Positions 1-7,658 of a stretch of DNA of 64,000 bases are shown piece after piece. Below the pieces are notes generated by a model. It did not search any database. It was given only the letters and a program-made list of their open reading frames with translations, and was not told where the DNA came from. Position numbers and translations under genes: made by a program. The first letter of the stretch is position 1; each line of letters starts with the position of its first letter. Source of the DNA: Blautia glucerasea (GTDB taxonomy: Bacteria > Bacillota > Clostridia > Lachnospirales > Lachnospiraceae); the NCBI RefSeq assembly GCF_013304385.1, contig NZ_JAAITU010000015.1, positions 1-64,000 on the forward strand. Direction: 5' to 3'.

Positions 1-233
1 TTAAGATAATCATTTACCGCAGATATTTTTAGTGCTTTTGAGTAACTTTTGTTTTTGGGTTGATTAAGTAAACCTGTTGGTCCATTGCATTGGTATATAG
101 AAATCCATTTTCTAATACTCTGGCAAGCAACTCCAAGGTTTTTACTTGCCTGACCCAATCCAATCTCTCCATCAAGATATTGCTCAACTATTTTTACCTT
201 TACTATTGGATCTATTTTGCTTTTTCTGGACAT
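1..233 (-). CDS. IS3-family transposase OrfA, N-terminal part (runs off window)
   Basis: Minus-strand frame read from an ATG at 233 to the left window edge without a stop. The protein begins MSRKSKIDPIVKVKI and carries a helix-turn-helix of the IS3/IS150 OrfA type: residues such as GLGQASKNLGV followed by IRKWISIY. OrfA proteins bind the element ends and, with OrfB made by frameshifting, form the transposase. Only about 77 residues are visible, so completeness cannot be judged. Its upstream DNA ends abruptly inside an ISL3-type transposase gene, so it probably belongs to an element inserted there. Confidence 0.7.
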   Translation of the reverse strand, partial: MSRKSKIDPIVKVKIVEQYLDGEIGLGQASKNLGVACQSIRKWISIYQCNGPTGLLNQPKNKSYSKALKISAVNDYL

Positions 234-287
234 GAAAATACCCCCATATAGGACTTTTATATTTCATTGTCCTATATGAGGGTAGCA
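234..287 (-). repeat. Probable terminal region of the IS3-type element with a hairpin
   Basis: An inverted repeat (241-254 against 269-282, 14-bp arms with one mismatch, 14-bp loop) lies directly upstream of the OrfA start. Read on the minus strand the DNA begins TGCTACCCTCATATAGGAC, consistent with the TG...CA ends of IS3-family elements, so the IS boundary is placed near 287. No target duplication can be checked because the other end is outside the window. Confidence 0.5.
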
Positions 288-1252
288 TATCAGATGCCAT
301 TTCGATTGATGAAGTCTTTTTAGACATGGATGAGCACTGTAAATACGCGCTTGTCATTCAGGACTTCCACACAGGTGATCCCATCGATTTACTACGAAGC
401 AGACGTTCTAATGTGACCGAGCCTTACTTTACTTCAATCCCTACTGAGGAACGCTTTGCAGTGAAGTATCTTATCTCTGATATGTATAATCCATACATTT
501 CTTATGTGGAAAAATATTTTCCCAATGCAGTTTCTGTCGTAGATTCATTTCATGTCATTCAATGGATTACTCGTATGATTGATAATTATATTCGTCAGCT
601 ATTAAAGAAGTTCCGTCAGCGTGATCGTGAATACCAGGAAAAACTATCTCTTGAACAGCAAGTGCCGGTATCTCTTCCACCATCTGATGAAGTTTACCTG
701 CTTCAGAAATATCGTTGGCTTATTCTATGTAATCAATCAAATATTCGATATCATACTGATCCACATATGGATCCGCATTTCCATGCACTCATGAACACAT
801 ATGATTATGAAGATGCGTTATTTCGCATAGACTATAAACTCAAAGAGTTCAGAGATCTAAAAGAACTTTATCTTCAATTCAATGCCAGAAATGGCGGTAA
901 TCCTTCACAGGCTCAAATTGAATTGGAGGAATTGATTGAAGCATACCGGAAATCAAGACATGAGATATTTCGTGAATTCGCTTCTCTCTTAGAGAAATAT
1001 AAATCTTCCATTATCAACTCATTTATTATGGTTGAAAAAATCGGTAATGGAAGAATCTATGATAGCCGATTATCAAATGGACCTATTGAATCTATTAACA
1101 GAAAAATCAAAGATTTAAAACGACTTGGCAGAGGTTTCCGCAACTTCGAGCATTTTAGAAATCGCTTTTTATATGCAACAAGATCAGTCCCTGTATTAAA
1201 CGGTATCACGAATTACAACCCTGTTCTATATTTAGAAGAGGATGATTTTTAG
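288..1252 (+). pseudogene. ISL3-family transposase, 5'-truncated
   Basis: The frame is open from 288 and reads DAISIDEVFLDMDEH before the first internal ATG at 326. It continues through an ISL3/DDE core: the first Asp in ISIDEVFLD, a second in YLISDMYNPY followed by NAVSVVDSFHVIQ, and the late Glu in SNGPIESINRKIKDLKR. The usual N-terminal zinc-finger and HTH half of the family is missing. Upstream of 288 the sequence changes to the end of an IS3-type element, so the gene was most likely cut by that insertion. About 322 residues remain and the product is probably inactive. Confidence 0.75.
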
Positions 1253-1261
1253 GAGGAATTT

Positions 1262-1468
1262 ATGAAAAACCATTGTGCTTTTAGCAAGAATCATTCCTGT
1301 CCACTTTGGACAGATTATGAACTTACATGTTATGAATTAGAAGAGGCAAACTCACTATGTCATAGCAACTGGATTGAAATTGCACGTCAATACAAATATA
1401 TTCAAACACTGCAAAAAATCTTATCAGATAATGATATCCCATATCCCAACGAATATGATTTTGACTAA
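1262..1468 (+). CDS. Small protein following the ISL3 transposase
   Basis: A 68-residue ORF starting 9 bases after the transposase stop, with AGGAGG (1252-1257) a few bases ahead of the ATG. It is Cys-rich at the front (MKNHCAFSKNHSCPLW, then LTCYELEEANSLCH) and acidic at the end. I do not recognise a family. Its tight spacing suggests it travels with the ISL3-type element as an accessory ORF. No function is proposed. Confidence 0.5.
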   Translation: MKNHCAFSKNHSCPLWTDYELTCYELEEANSLCHSNWIEIARQYKYIQTLQKILSDNDIPYPNEYDFD

Positions 1469-1478
1469 TTATTTAAGA

Positions 1479-1501
1479 GGGCCTGGAATTATTCCAGACC
1501 C
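1479..1501. repeat. 23-bp palindrome after the IS accessory ORF
   Basis: Arms of 11 bases (1479-1489 and 1491-1501) are inverted copies with one mismatch around a single central T. No T-run follows, so it is a poor intrinsic terminator. It may be part of the element's right end. Confidence 0.5.
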
Positions 1502-1629
1502 TCAAACTCGCCCCTCAAGTTTGTCCCTCAAACCAGCCCCTCAAACTAAACCCTCAAAAACTGGCATTCTAAAAGGGCCAGCCCCTCACGACTGACCCTC
1601 AATTAGTTCGGCAAACCCTCAAAAACTTT
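1499..1629 (+). repeat. 13-bp-period CCCTCA repeat array
   Basis: CCCTCA begins at 1499, 1512, 1525, 1538 and 1551, exactly 13 bp apart, and again at 1583, 1596 and 1616. The consensus of the regular block is roughly CCCTCAAACnnGC. It lies between the ISL3-type genes and the chromosomal exonuclease gene. The rest of the gene-free stretch 1469-1838 holds only the adjacent palindrome and a short possible gene remnant. Confidence 0.85.
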
Positions 1630-1655
1630 GATTATCCGAATGTTTTTGTCATTAG

Positions 1656-1757
1656 TGCGACAGCCCCTTTTTTATAAAAACGCTTCGCGAGGATGCTCTC
1701 AATAACGATGTTGTACTGGCTGGAGGGCAAGCTTTAGGCACAGGGTTGACGGAATAG
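1656..1757 (+). pseudogene. Possible C-terminal remnant of an unidentified gene
   Basis: An open frame without a start ends at TAG 1755-1757 and reads EDALNNDVVLAGGQALGTGL near its end. The composition is protein-like, but it is short and could be chance. If real, it is the tail of a chromosomal gene destroyed by the IS insertions upstream. Confidence 0.2.
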
Positions 1758-1838
1758 CTTTTTTGCTTTATTCTTTCCTTATTGATTTACGCGCAGAAGA
1801 GATGATAGAAACGGCAAAAGGAAAGATGGAATCATACC

Positions 1839-2798
1839 ATGAATTATATTGTGTTTGATCTTGAATGGAATCAAAGTCCGGATGGGAAAAAATTTGAGAA
1901 TGCAAGACTACCATTTGAGATTATTGAGATAGGGGCTGTAAAGCTTGATAAAGATAAAAATATCATAGACAGTTTTCAACGGTTGATCAAACCGCAGGTG
2001 TACAACTGGATCCATGACAGTATCCATGAGGTGATCCATGTAGATTATAAAGATTTGACAGATGGCCTGCCTTTTCCGCTGGCAGTGCGAGAATTTCTTC
2101 AATGGTGCGGAAAGGATTATGCCTTTTTTACCTGGGGCAATCAGGATGTTATGGAGCTGCAGCGCAATATGAAATATTATAATATGCTGTCACTGATCAA
2201 AGGTCCTGTTACTTATTATGATGTACAGAAGCTATATGGGATCTGTTATGAGGAAGATGGCGAGAGACGGGCACTGGAGACCGCAGTGCAGCAGCTGAAG
2301 ATCAAAAGCCAGATGGAATTTCACAGGGCTGTTGCAGATGCATATTATACAGCATATGTGCTTCAGTATATTGACGATAATTGCATCCGTCAGAATCCAT
2401 CCCTGGACGTTTACCAGAATCCCAAGTCCAGAAAAGAAGAAGTTCATATGGAATATTCCATGTGGAATAAGTATGTTTCCAGGGAGTTCTTTTCCAGAGA
2501 GCGAGTGATGAAGGACAGGGAGGTTTTAAGCACCTGCTGTCCTGTGTGCCATTGTCCTGCCAGACGGAAGGTACGATGGTTCATGAATAATAATTCAAAG
2601 GTTTATTATTGCCTGGCAATTTGCCAGGAACATGGAACCATAGAGGGAAAGATCCGTATACGCAGAACAGAAGAAGATAAATATTTTGCTGTGAAAACTC
2701 TATACCGGGTAGGTACAGAAGAGGCGGAGAAAATCCGTGAAAAACGGGATTCTCTCCGCCTGAAGCGACAGTTAAAAAGGAAGCAGGAGGTCCGATAG
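1839..2798 (+). CDS. DEDDh-type 3'-5' exonuclease with C-terminal zinc-binding region
   Basis: A 319-residue protein of the DnaQ/ERI-1/KapD-like exonuclease superfamily, which removes nucleotides from 3' ends using two metal ions. The ExoI motif is at residues 5-10 (VFDLEW, D7 and E9). FFTWGNQDVMEL supplies the ExoII Asp, and FHRAVADAYYTA the ExoIII His and Asp. The exonuclease fold occupies roughly residues 1-185. A second part near residues 233-265 has CCPVCHC and CLAICQEH clusters suggestive of a zinc site, then a basic tail. The substrate, RNA or DNA, is not evident. Its end overlaps the convergent carboxypeptidase gene by 27 bp. Confidence 0.8.
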   Translation: MNYIVFDLEWNQSPDGKKFENARLPFEIIEIGAVKLDKDKNIIDSFQRLIKPQVYNWIHDSIHEVIHVDYKDLTDGLPFPLAVREFLQWCGKDYAFFTWGNQDVMELQRNMKYYNMLSLIKGPVTYYDVQKLYGICYEEDGERRALETAVQQLKIKSQMEFHRAVADAYYTAYVLQYIDDNCIRQNPSLDVYQNPKSRKEEVHMEYSMWNKYVSREFFSRERVMKDREVLSTCCPVCHCPARRKVRWFMNNNSKVYYCLAICQEHGTIEGKIRIRRTEEDKYFAVKTLYRVGTEEAEKIREKRDSLRLKRQLKRKQEVR

Positions 2799-4016
2799 GA
2801 CCTCTTTTTCATATTGTACACCCCATCCTACCAGCTGACCATTATAATAATAGCTGCTGTTTAAAAGAAGAGGACCGGCAGCGTTGGAGCCTAAGATCTG
2901 CTGCTTTTCCAGGGCAGATACATCTGTTCCCTTGGGAACGGTAACATATACAGTTCTGGTATAGGGAAACGGGCAGGTATTGCCATTATTTTGAAGAATA
3001 TATTTGTCGCAGGCAAGATCCACAGTAACTACAGGGGTCTTATCCTGTTTCAGATTGATCTTCTCAAAATTGCCAAACCCATAATCCAGCAGGGATGCTG
3101 TATCAGACCAGCCACCGTTAATGGTACCCATAACCACCACCAGAAGGGTCATATTCCCCCGTTTGGCATAAGTAACAAGCGTATTTCCTGCTGCTTCCGT
3201 GTATCCGGTCTTGCCGCCAAGAACACCTTCATAAGCATAGTCACGGCCTTCCATCATTTTGTGATGGTTCAGGAGATAACGGGTTTCCTCGAACTTGTTG
3301 GTAGGAGGAATCTCGAAGATCTTCCGTGTAACGTATTTGCGGAACAATGGATTGTACCAGGCTGCCCGTGAGATCTTAGCCATATCATTAGCAGTGGTAA
3401 CATGATTCTCATCCGGAAGACCGTTAGGATTGTTAAAGTGAGTACTAGTGCAACCAATTTCCGCTGAACGGGTATTCATAAGCTCTACAAACTTTTTCAC
3501 AGAACCGGAAACAGATTCTCCGATAGCCAGGGCAATTTCATTGGCTGATTCCAACATCAGAGCCATCAATGCCTGATGGACAGTAAAGATCTCGTCAGTA
3601 TCTGCGTAAATACTGGAATCGCCGGGGGAGATGCCATGTGCAGCAGTTTCTGACATCACCAGCTTGTTCTGTACACTTAAGTTCTCACAGCCAAGAAGTG
3701 CTGTCAGGATCTTGGTAATGCTGGCCGGGTACATTTTCTCGTCCGGATTTTTGGAATAAAGGATGGCACCGGTGTACACGTCCATCATCACTGCAGAACG
3801 GGCTTCCACCTGGGGACCCTGTGGCCAGCCGGGGATGGAATTGCTTTCCGGGGCAGCATAATAGGCCTCTGTGTGAGGATCCGGTGTAGGCGTGGGGGAT
3901 TCAGCAGCAGTTTCTCCTTCTTCTCCAAAGGCAAATGCAGGCTGTGTGACAAGCATTCCGGCAGATAAAGTGATACATAAAAGACGTTTTAATATTTTTT
4001 TTCCTGATTTAAACAT
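2772..4016 (-). CDS. D-alanyl-D-alanine carboxypeptidase (peptidase S11, DacA/DacF type)
   Basis: A low-molecular-weight penicillin-binding protein that trims the terminal D-Ala from peptidoglycan stem peptides outside the membrane. The chosen ATG at 4016 gives MFKSGKKILKRLL and is preceded by AAAGGAA at good spacing; a longer reading from 4031 is less likely. A signal peptide runs to about PAFAFG. The active-site triads are all present: SITK (about S99-K102), SAN (about 157-159) and KTG (about 269-271). The length, 414 residues, is normal for the family. A Pro/Thr-rich linker follows the signal peptide. The 3' end overlaps the convergent exonuclease gene. Confidence 0.9.
   Translation of the reverse strand: MFKSGKKILKRLLCITLSAGMLVTQPAFAFGEEGETAAESPTPTPDPHTEAYYAAPESNSIPGWPQGPQVEARSAVMMDVYTGAILYSKNPDEKMYPASITKILTALLGCENLSVQNKLVMSETAAHGISPGDSSIYADTDEIFTVHQALMALMLESANEIALAIGESVSGSVKKFVELMNTRSAEIGCTSTHFNNPNGLPDENHVTTANDMAKISRAAWYNPLFRKYVTRKIFEIPPTNKFEETRYLLNHHKMMEGRDYAYEGVLGGKTGYTEAAGNTLVTYAKRGNMTLLVVVMGTINGGWSDTASLLDYGFGNFEKINLKQDKTPVVTVDLACDKYILQNNGNTCPFPYTRTVYVTVPKGTDVSALEKQQILGSNAAGPLLLNSSYYYNGQLVGWGVQYEKEVLSDLLLPF
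2787..2809 (+). terminator. Intrinsic terminator of the exonuclease gene
   Basis: GAGGTCC (2787-2793) and GGACCTC (2798-2804) form a perfect 7-bp stem with loop GATA, followed by five T. The stem includes the exonuclease stop codon (2796-2798) and lies inside the last codons of the convergent dac gene. Confidence 0.85.
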
Positions 4017-4121
4017 AAAAATTCCTTTCATCTTAGCTTACAGGTTAGCATTTCCGAAATTTTGCTTCATTATAACACTTTTTTTCAGTAAAGAACAGGT
4101 GGAAAACTTGCCTAAAAAGTC

Positions 4122-4151
4122 TTGACACAGGGAATTTCATGCACTTATAAT
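4122..4151 (+). promoter_or_regulatory. Consensus sigma-A promoter for the ileS T-box leader
   Basis: TTGACA (4122-4127) and TATAAT (4146-4151) are both perfect consensus hexamers separated by 18 bp. Transcription would start near 4158 and enter the T-box leader. Confidence 0.9.
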
Positions 4152-4157
4152 AGAAAA

Positions 4158-4422
4158 GCATATGGAAAAACCATGATGGAGACAGTAAGCTGTATTGAAA
4201 GCTTCAGCGAGCCGGGGAGGGTGGAAGCCTGGTGTGAGTCAGATATAGCAGAAGATCACTCCGGAGTTGCGTCCCTGAGGGTGTCTGGCAGCAGATACAG
4301 GTAGGGGATGACGGATTTCCCACGTTAACGGGAACGGGTATCGGGCATATGGCCCTGTACATTGTAACAGGTGGTATTACGAGAGCACTTCGCCTTCGTC
4401 CTTTTACGGACGGAGGCTTTTT
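4158..4422 (+). ncRNA. T-box leader (isoleucine type) of ileS
   Basis: A leader of about 265 nt between the promoter and ileS. It has Stem I features (AGCGAGCCGGGGAGGGTGG near 4205-4223, then GAAGCC). A specifier-loop candidate AUC at 4255-4257, in GAAGATCACTCC, matches isoleucine. The T-box bulge AACAGGTGGTATTAC at 4366-4380 precedes a terminator. T-box RNAs sense uncharged tRNA directly and allow read-through when it accumulates, here raising isoleucyl-tRNA synthetase (and probably glgP, which follows) on isoleucine limitation. The specifier assignment rests on position and the downstream gene, not on a folded model. Confidence 0.9.
4392..4422 (+). terminator. T-box terminator stem
   Basis: GCCTTCGTCC (4392-4401) pairs with GGACGGAGGC (4408-4417), with one G-U pair, and is followed by a run of T. 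The 5' arm is the competitor for the antiterminator formed with the T-box bulge. Confidence 0.9.
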
Positions 4423-4495
4423 AAGTTGTAATAAGAGGCTTTTTTGAAGTTCCCTGTTACACATTTCTCAAGGATGAGCAAAAGGAGGAAATGCG

Positions 4496-7400
4496 ATGTA
4501 TCAGAAAGTAGATACGAACCTGAACTTTGTAGACCGGGAAAAAAAGGTTGAAAAGTTTTGGAAAGACAATGACATTTTTGAAAAAAGCATGGAAAACCGT
4601 AAAGAGGGACCAACATATACTTTTTACGACGGACCGCCAACAGCCAACGGAAAGCCTCATATCGGACATGTACTTACCAGAGTTATCAAGGATATGATTC
4701 CAAGATATCGGGCAATGAAGGGCTACATGGTTCCAAGAAAGGCAGGCTGGGATACTCATGGACTTCCGGTAGAACTGGAAGTTGAGAAGAAGCTGGGGCT
4801 TGATGGAAAGGATCAGATCGAGGAATACGGAATTGAGCCTTTTATCAAACAGTGTAAAGAAAGTGTATGGAAATATAAGGGAATGTGGGAGGATTTTTCC
4901 TCTACTGTAGGATTCTGGGCTGATATGGAGCACCCTTATGTTACCTATGAAGATAATTATATTGAGTCTGAGTGGTGGGCATTAAAGCAGATCTGGGACA
5001 AAGGCCTGTTATACAAAGGATTTAAGATCGTGCCTTACTGTCCAAGATGTGGGACACCGCTTTCCGCTCAGGAGGTTTCCCAGGGCTATAAGCTGGTAAA
5101 AGAGCGTTCTGCTATTGCAAGGTTTAAGGTAAAGGGTGAGGATGCATACTTCCTGGCATGGACCACAACTCCGTGGACTCTGCCATCCAACGTGGCTCTT
5201 TGTACAAATCCTCAGGATACTTACTGCAAAGTAAAGGCAGCAGACGGTTATACTTATTATATGGCAGAAGCACTGCTGGATACTGTTCTTGGCAAGCTTG
5301 CCACAGAAGAAGCACCTGCTTATGAGATCCTTGAGAAATTTACAGGAAAAGATCTGGAATATAAAGAGTATGAGCCGCTGTTTGACTGCACCGGTGAATA
5401 CGTGAAAAAACAGGGCAAAAAAGCTCATTACGTTGTATGTGATGATTATGTATCCATGAGTGATGGTACTGGTATCGTTCATATTGCGCCTGCTTTCGGT
5501 GAAGATGACAGCCGTATTGGACGGAACTACGGGCTTCCGTTTGTACAGTTTGTAGACGGTAAAGGCGATATGACTGCAGAAACTCCGTATGCAGGAGTAT
5601 TTGTTAAAGATGCAGATCCTATGGTTCTGAAAGATCTGGATAAAGAGGGCAAGCTGTTTTCAGCACCTAAGTTTGAACATGATTATCCTCATTGCTGGCG
5701 TTGCGATACACCGCTGATCTATTACGCAAGAGAATCCTGGTTCATCAAGATGACTGCAGTAAAGGATGACCTGATCCGCAACAATAATACCATCAACTGG
5801 ATCCCGGAAAGCATTGGAAAGGGGCGCTTTGGTGACTGGCTGGAGAATGTACAGGATTGGGGCATCAGCCGTAACAGATACTGGGGAACACCTTTGAATA
5901 TCTGGGAATGCCAGTGCGGACATATGGAGTCTATTGGCAGCCGTCAGGAGTTATTTGAAAAGACAGGGGATGAAAGAGCTAAGACCATCGAGCTCCATCG
6001 CCCATACCTGGATGATCTGACCATGAAATGTCCGAAATGTGGCGGTACCATGCATCGTGTACCGGAGGTAATTGACTGCTGGTTTGATTCCGGTGCAATG
6101 CCTTTTGCACAGCATCATTATCCATTTGAAAATAAAGAGCTTTTTGAACAGCAGTTCCCGGCAGACTTTATTTCCGAGGCTGTTGACCAGACAAGAGGAT
6201 GGTTCTATTCCTTACTTGCAGAGTCTACCCTTCTGTTCAATAAAGCACCCTACAGGAATGTAATCGTTCTTGGCCATGTGCAGGATGAAAATGGACAGAA
6301 GATGAGTAAATCCAAAGGAAATGCAGTAGATCCTTTTGATGCACTGGAAACATACGGCGCAGATGCGATCCGCTGGTATTTCTATATCAACAGTGCACCA
6401 TGGCTGCCAAACCGTTTCCACGGCAAAGCAGTGCAGGAAGGTCAGCGTAAGTTCATGAGCACTCTTTGGAATACCTACGCATTCTTCGTACTGTATGCCA
6501 ATATTGACGAATTTGACGCAACGAAGTATACTTTGGACTATGATAAACTCTCTGTTATGGATAAATGGCTGCTGAGTAAGCTGAATACAGTTGTTAAGAC
6601 TGTAGATCAGGATCTGGCAGACTATAAGATTCCGGAAAGTGCAAGAGCACTTCAGAACTTTGTAGATGAAATGAGTAACTGGTATGTAAGAAGAAGCCGT
6701 GAGCGTTTCTGGGCAAAAGGAATGGAGCAGGATAAGATCAATGCTTACATGACTTTATATACAGCTCTTGTGACCATTTCCAAGACAGCAGCTCCTCTGA
6801 TCCCGTTTATGACAGAAGATATTTATCAGAATCTGGTAAGAAGTATTGATAAGACTGCACCTGAGAGTATCCATCTCTGCGACTTCCCTACAGTGAAGGA
6901 AGAGTGGATCAATAAGGAACTGGAAGATAACATGGAAGAAGTGCTGAAAGTGGTTGTTCTTGGCCGTGCCTGCAGAAATACTGCAAACATCAAGAACCGT
7001 CAGCCTATCGGTACCATGTATGTGAAGGCTCCAGAGAAGATGGATACATTCTTTACTGATATTATTGCAGATGAACTGAATGTAAAAGAAGTAAAATTCA
7101 CAGATGATGTGGAATCCTTTATTTCCTACAGCTTTAAGCCACAGCTTCGTACGGTTGGACCGAAATACGGCAAGCTTCTGGGCGGTATCCGTAAGGCACT
7201 TGCTGAGATCAACGGAAGCAAGGCAATGAATGAACTGAAGACCAATGGTGTTCTTGTTCTGGACATCGACGGAAATAAGGTTGAACTGACAGAGGAAGAT
7301 CTGCTGATCGAGACTGCCCAGACAGAGGGGTATATGACAGAGACAGACGGCGATACAGCAGTTGTACTGGATACCAATCTGACTCCGGAACTGCTGGAGG

Positions 7401-7657
7401 AAGGTTTTGTACGTGAGATCATCAGCAAGATCCAGACCATGCGTAAAGAAGCAGGATTTGAGGTTATGGATAAGATCCTGGTTTATGCAAAAGATAATGA
7501 TAAGGTTATGGATGTGATGAAAGCGCATCAGGATGAAATCAAAGGCGAGGTTCTGGCAGATCAGATCATTCTGGGCGAAGTTCAGGGTTATACCAAAGAG
7601 TGGAATATCAATAAAGAGCAGGTAACACTGGCAGTAGTTAAAGTACAGGAGGATTAA
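4496..7657 (+). CDS. ileS: Isoleucyl-tRNA synthetase
   Basis: A class I aminoacyl-tRNA synthetase that charges tRNA-Ile, with an editing domain that removes misactivated valine. HIGH is at residues 55-58 (GKPHIGHV), KMSKS near 602-606 (GQKMSKSKGN), and the tryptophan-rich CP1 editing insert lies between. Paired cysteines (CPRCG, CWRC, CPKCGG) suggest zinc binding. At 1053 residues it has the longer 'type 2' architecture, distinct from the about 930-residue E. coli type. Such enzymes are often mupirocin-tolerant, which is an inference from length and style only. AAGGAGG sits 7 bases before the ATG. Controlled by the T-box upstream. Confidence 0.97.
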   Translation: MYQKVDTNLNFVDREKKVEKFWKDNDIFEKSMENRKEGPTYTFYDGPPTANGKPHIGHVLTRVIKDMIPRYRAMKGYMVPRKAGWDTHGLPVELEVEKKLGLDGKDQIEEYGIEPFIKQCKESVWKYKGMWEDFSSTVGFWADMEHPYVTYEDNYIESEWWALKQIWDKGLLYKGFKIVPYCPRCGTPLSAQEVSQGYKLVKERSAIARFKVKGEDAYFLAWTTTPWTLPSNVALCTNPQDTYCKVKAADGYTYYMAEALLDTVLGKLATEEAPAYEILEKFTGKDLEYKEYEPLFDCTGEYVKKQGKKAHYVVCDDYVSMSDGTGIVHIAPAFGEDDSRIGRNYGLPFVQFVDGKGDMTAETPYAGVFVKDADPMVLKDLDKEGKLFSAPKFEHDYPHCWRCDTPLIYYARESWFIKMTAVKDDLIRNNNTINWIPESIGKGRFGDWLENVQDWGISRNRYWGTPLNIWECQCGHMESIGSRQELFEKTGDERAKTIELHRPYLDDLTMKCPKCGGTMHRVPEVIDCWFDSGAMPFAQHHYPFENKELFEQQFPADFISEAVDQTRGWFYSLLAESTLLFNKAPYRNVIVLGHVQDENGQKMSKSKGNAVDPFDALETYGADAIRWYFYINSAPWLPNRFHGKAVQEGQRKFMSTLWNTYAFFVLYANIDEFDATKYTLDYDKLSVMDKWLLSKLNTVVKTVDQDLADYKIPESARALQNFVDEMSNWYVRRSRERFWAKGMEQDKINAYMTLYTALVTISKTAAPLIPFMTEDIYQNLVRSIDKTAPESIHLCDFPTVKEEWINKELEDNMEEVLKVVVLGRACRNTANIKNRQPIGTMYVKAPEKMDTFFTDIIADELNVKEVKFTDDVESFISYSFKPQLRTVGPKYGKLLGGIRKALAEINGSKAMNELKTNGVLVLDIDGNKVELTEEDLLIETAQTEGYMTETDGDTAVVLDTNLTPELLEEGFVREIISKIQTMRKEAGFEVMDKILVYAKDNDKVMDVMKAHQDEIKGEVLADQIILGEVQGYTKEWNINKEQVTLAVVKVQED

Positions 7658-7658
7658 C

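Noticed and set aside
1374-1595. 73-residue ORF across the CCCTCA repeats
   Set aside because: Its Pro/Ser-rich sequence is a translation of the 13-bp repeat and it overlaps the IS accessory gene.
1499-1629. CRISPR array
   Set aside because: The repeats are 6-8 bases with 13-bp spacing and irregular tail; no spacers of CRISPR length and no cas genes.
4122-4304. 60-residue ORF in front of ileS
   Set aside because: It lies inside the T-box leader and starts at the -35 box; no ribosome site and no protein-like pattern.
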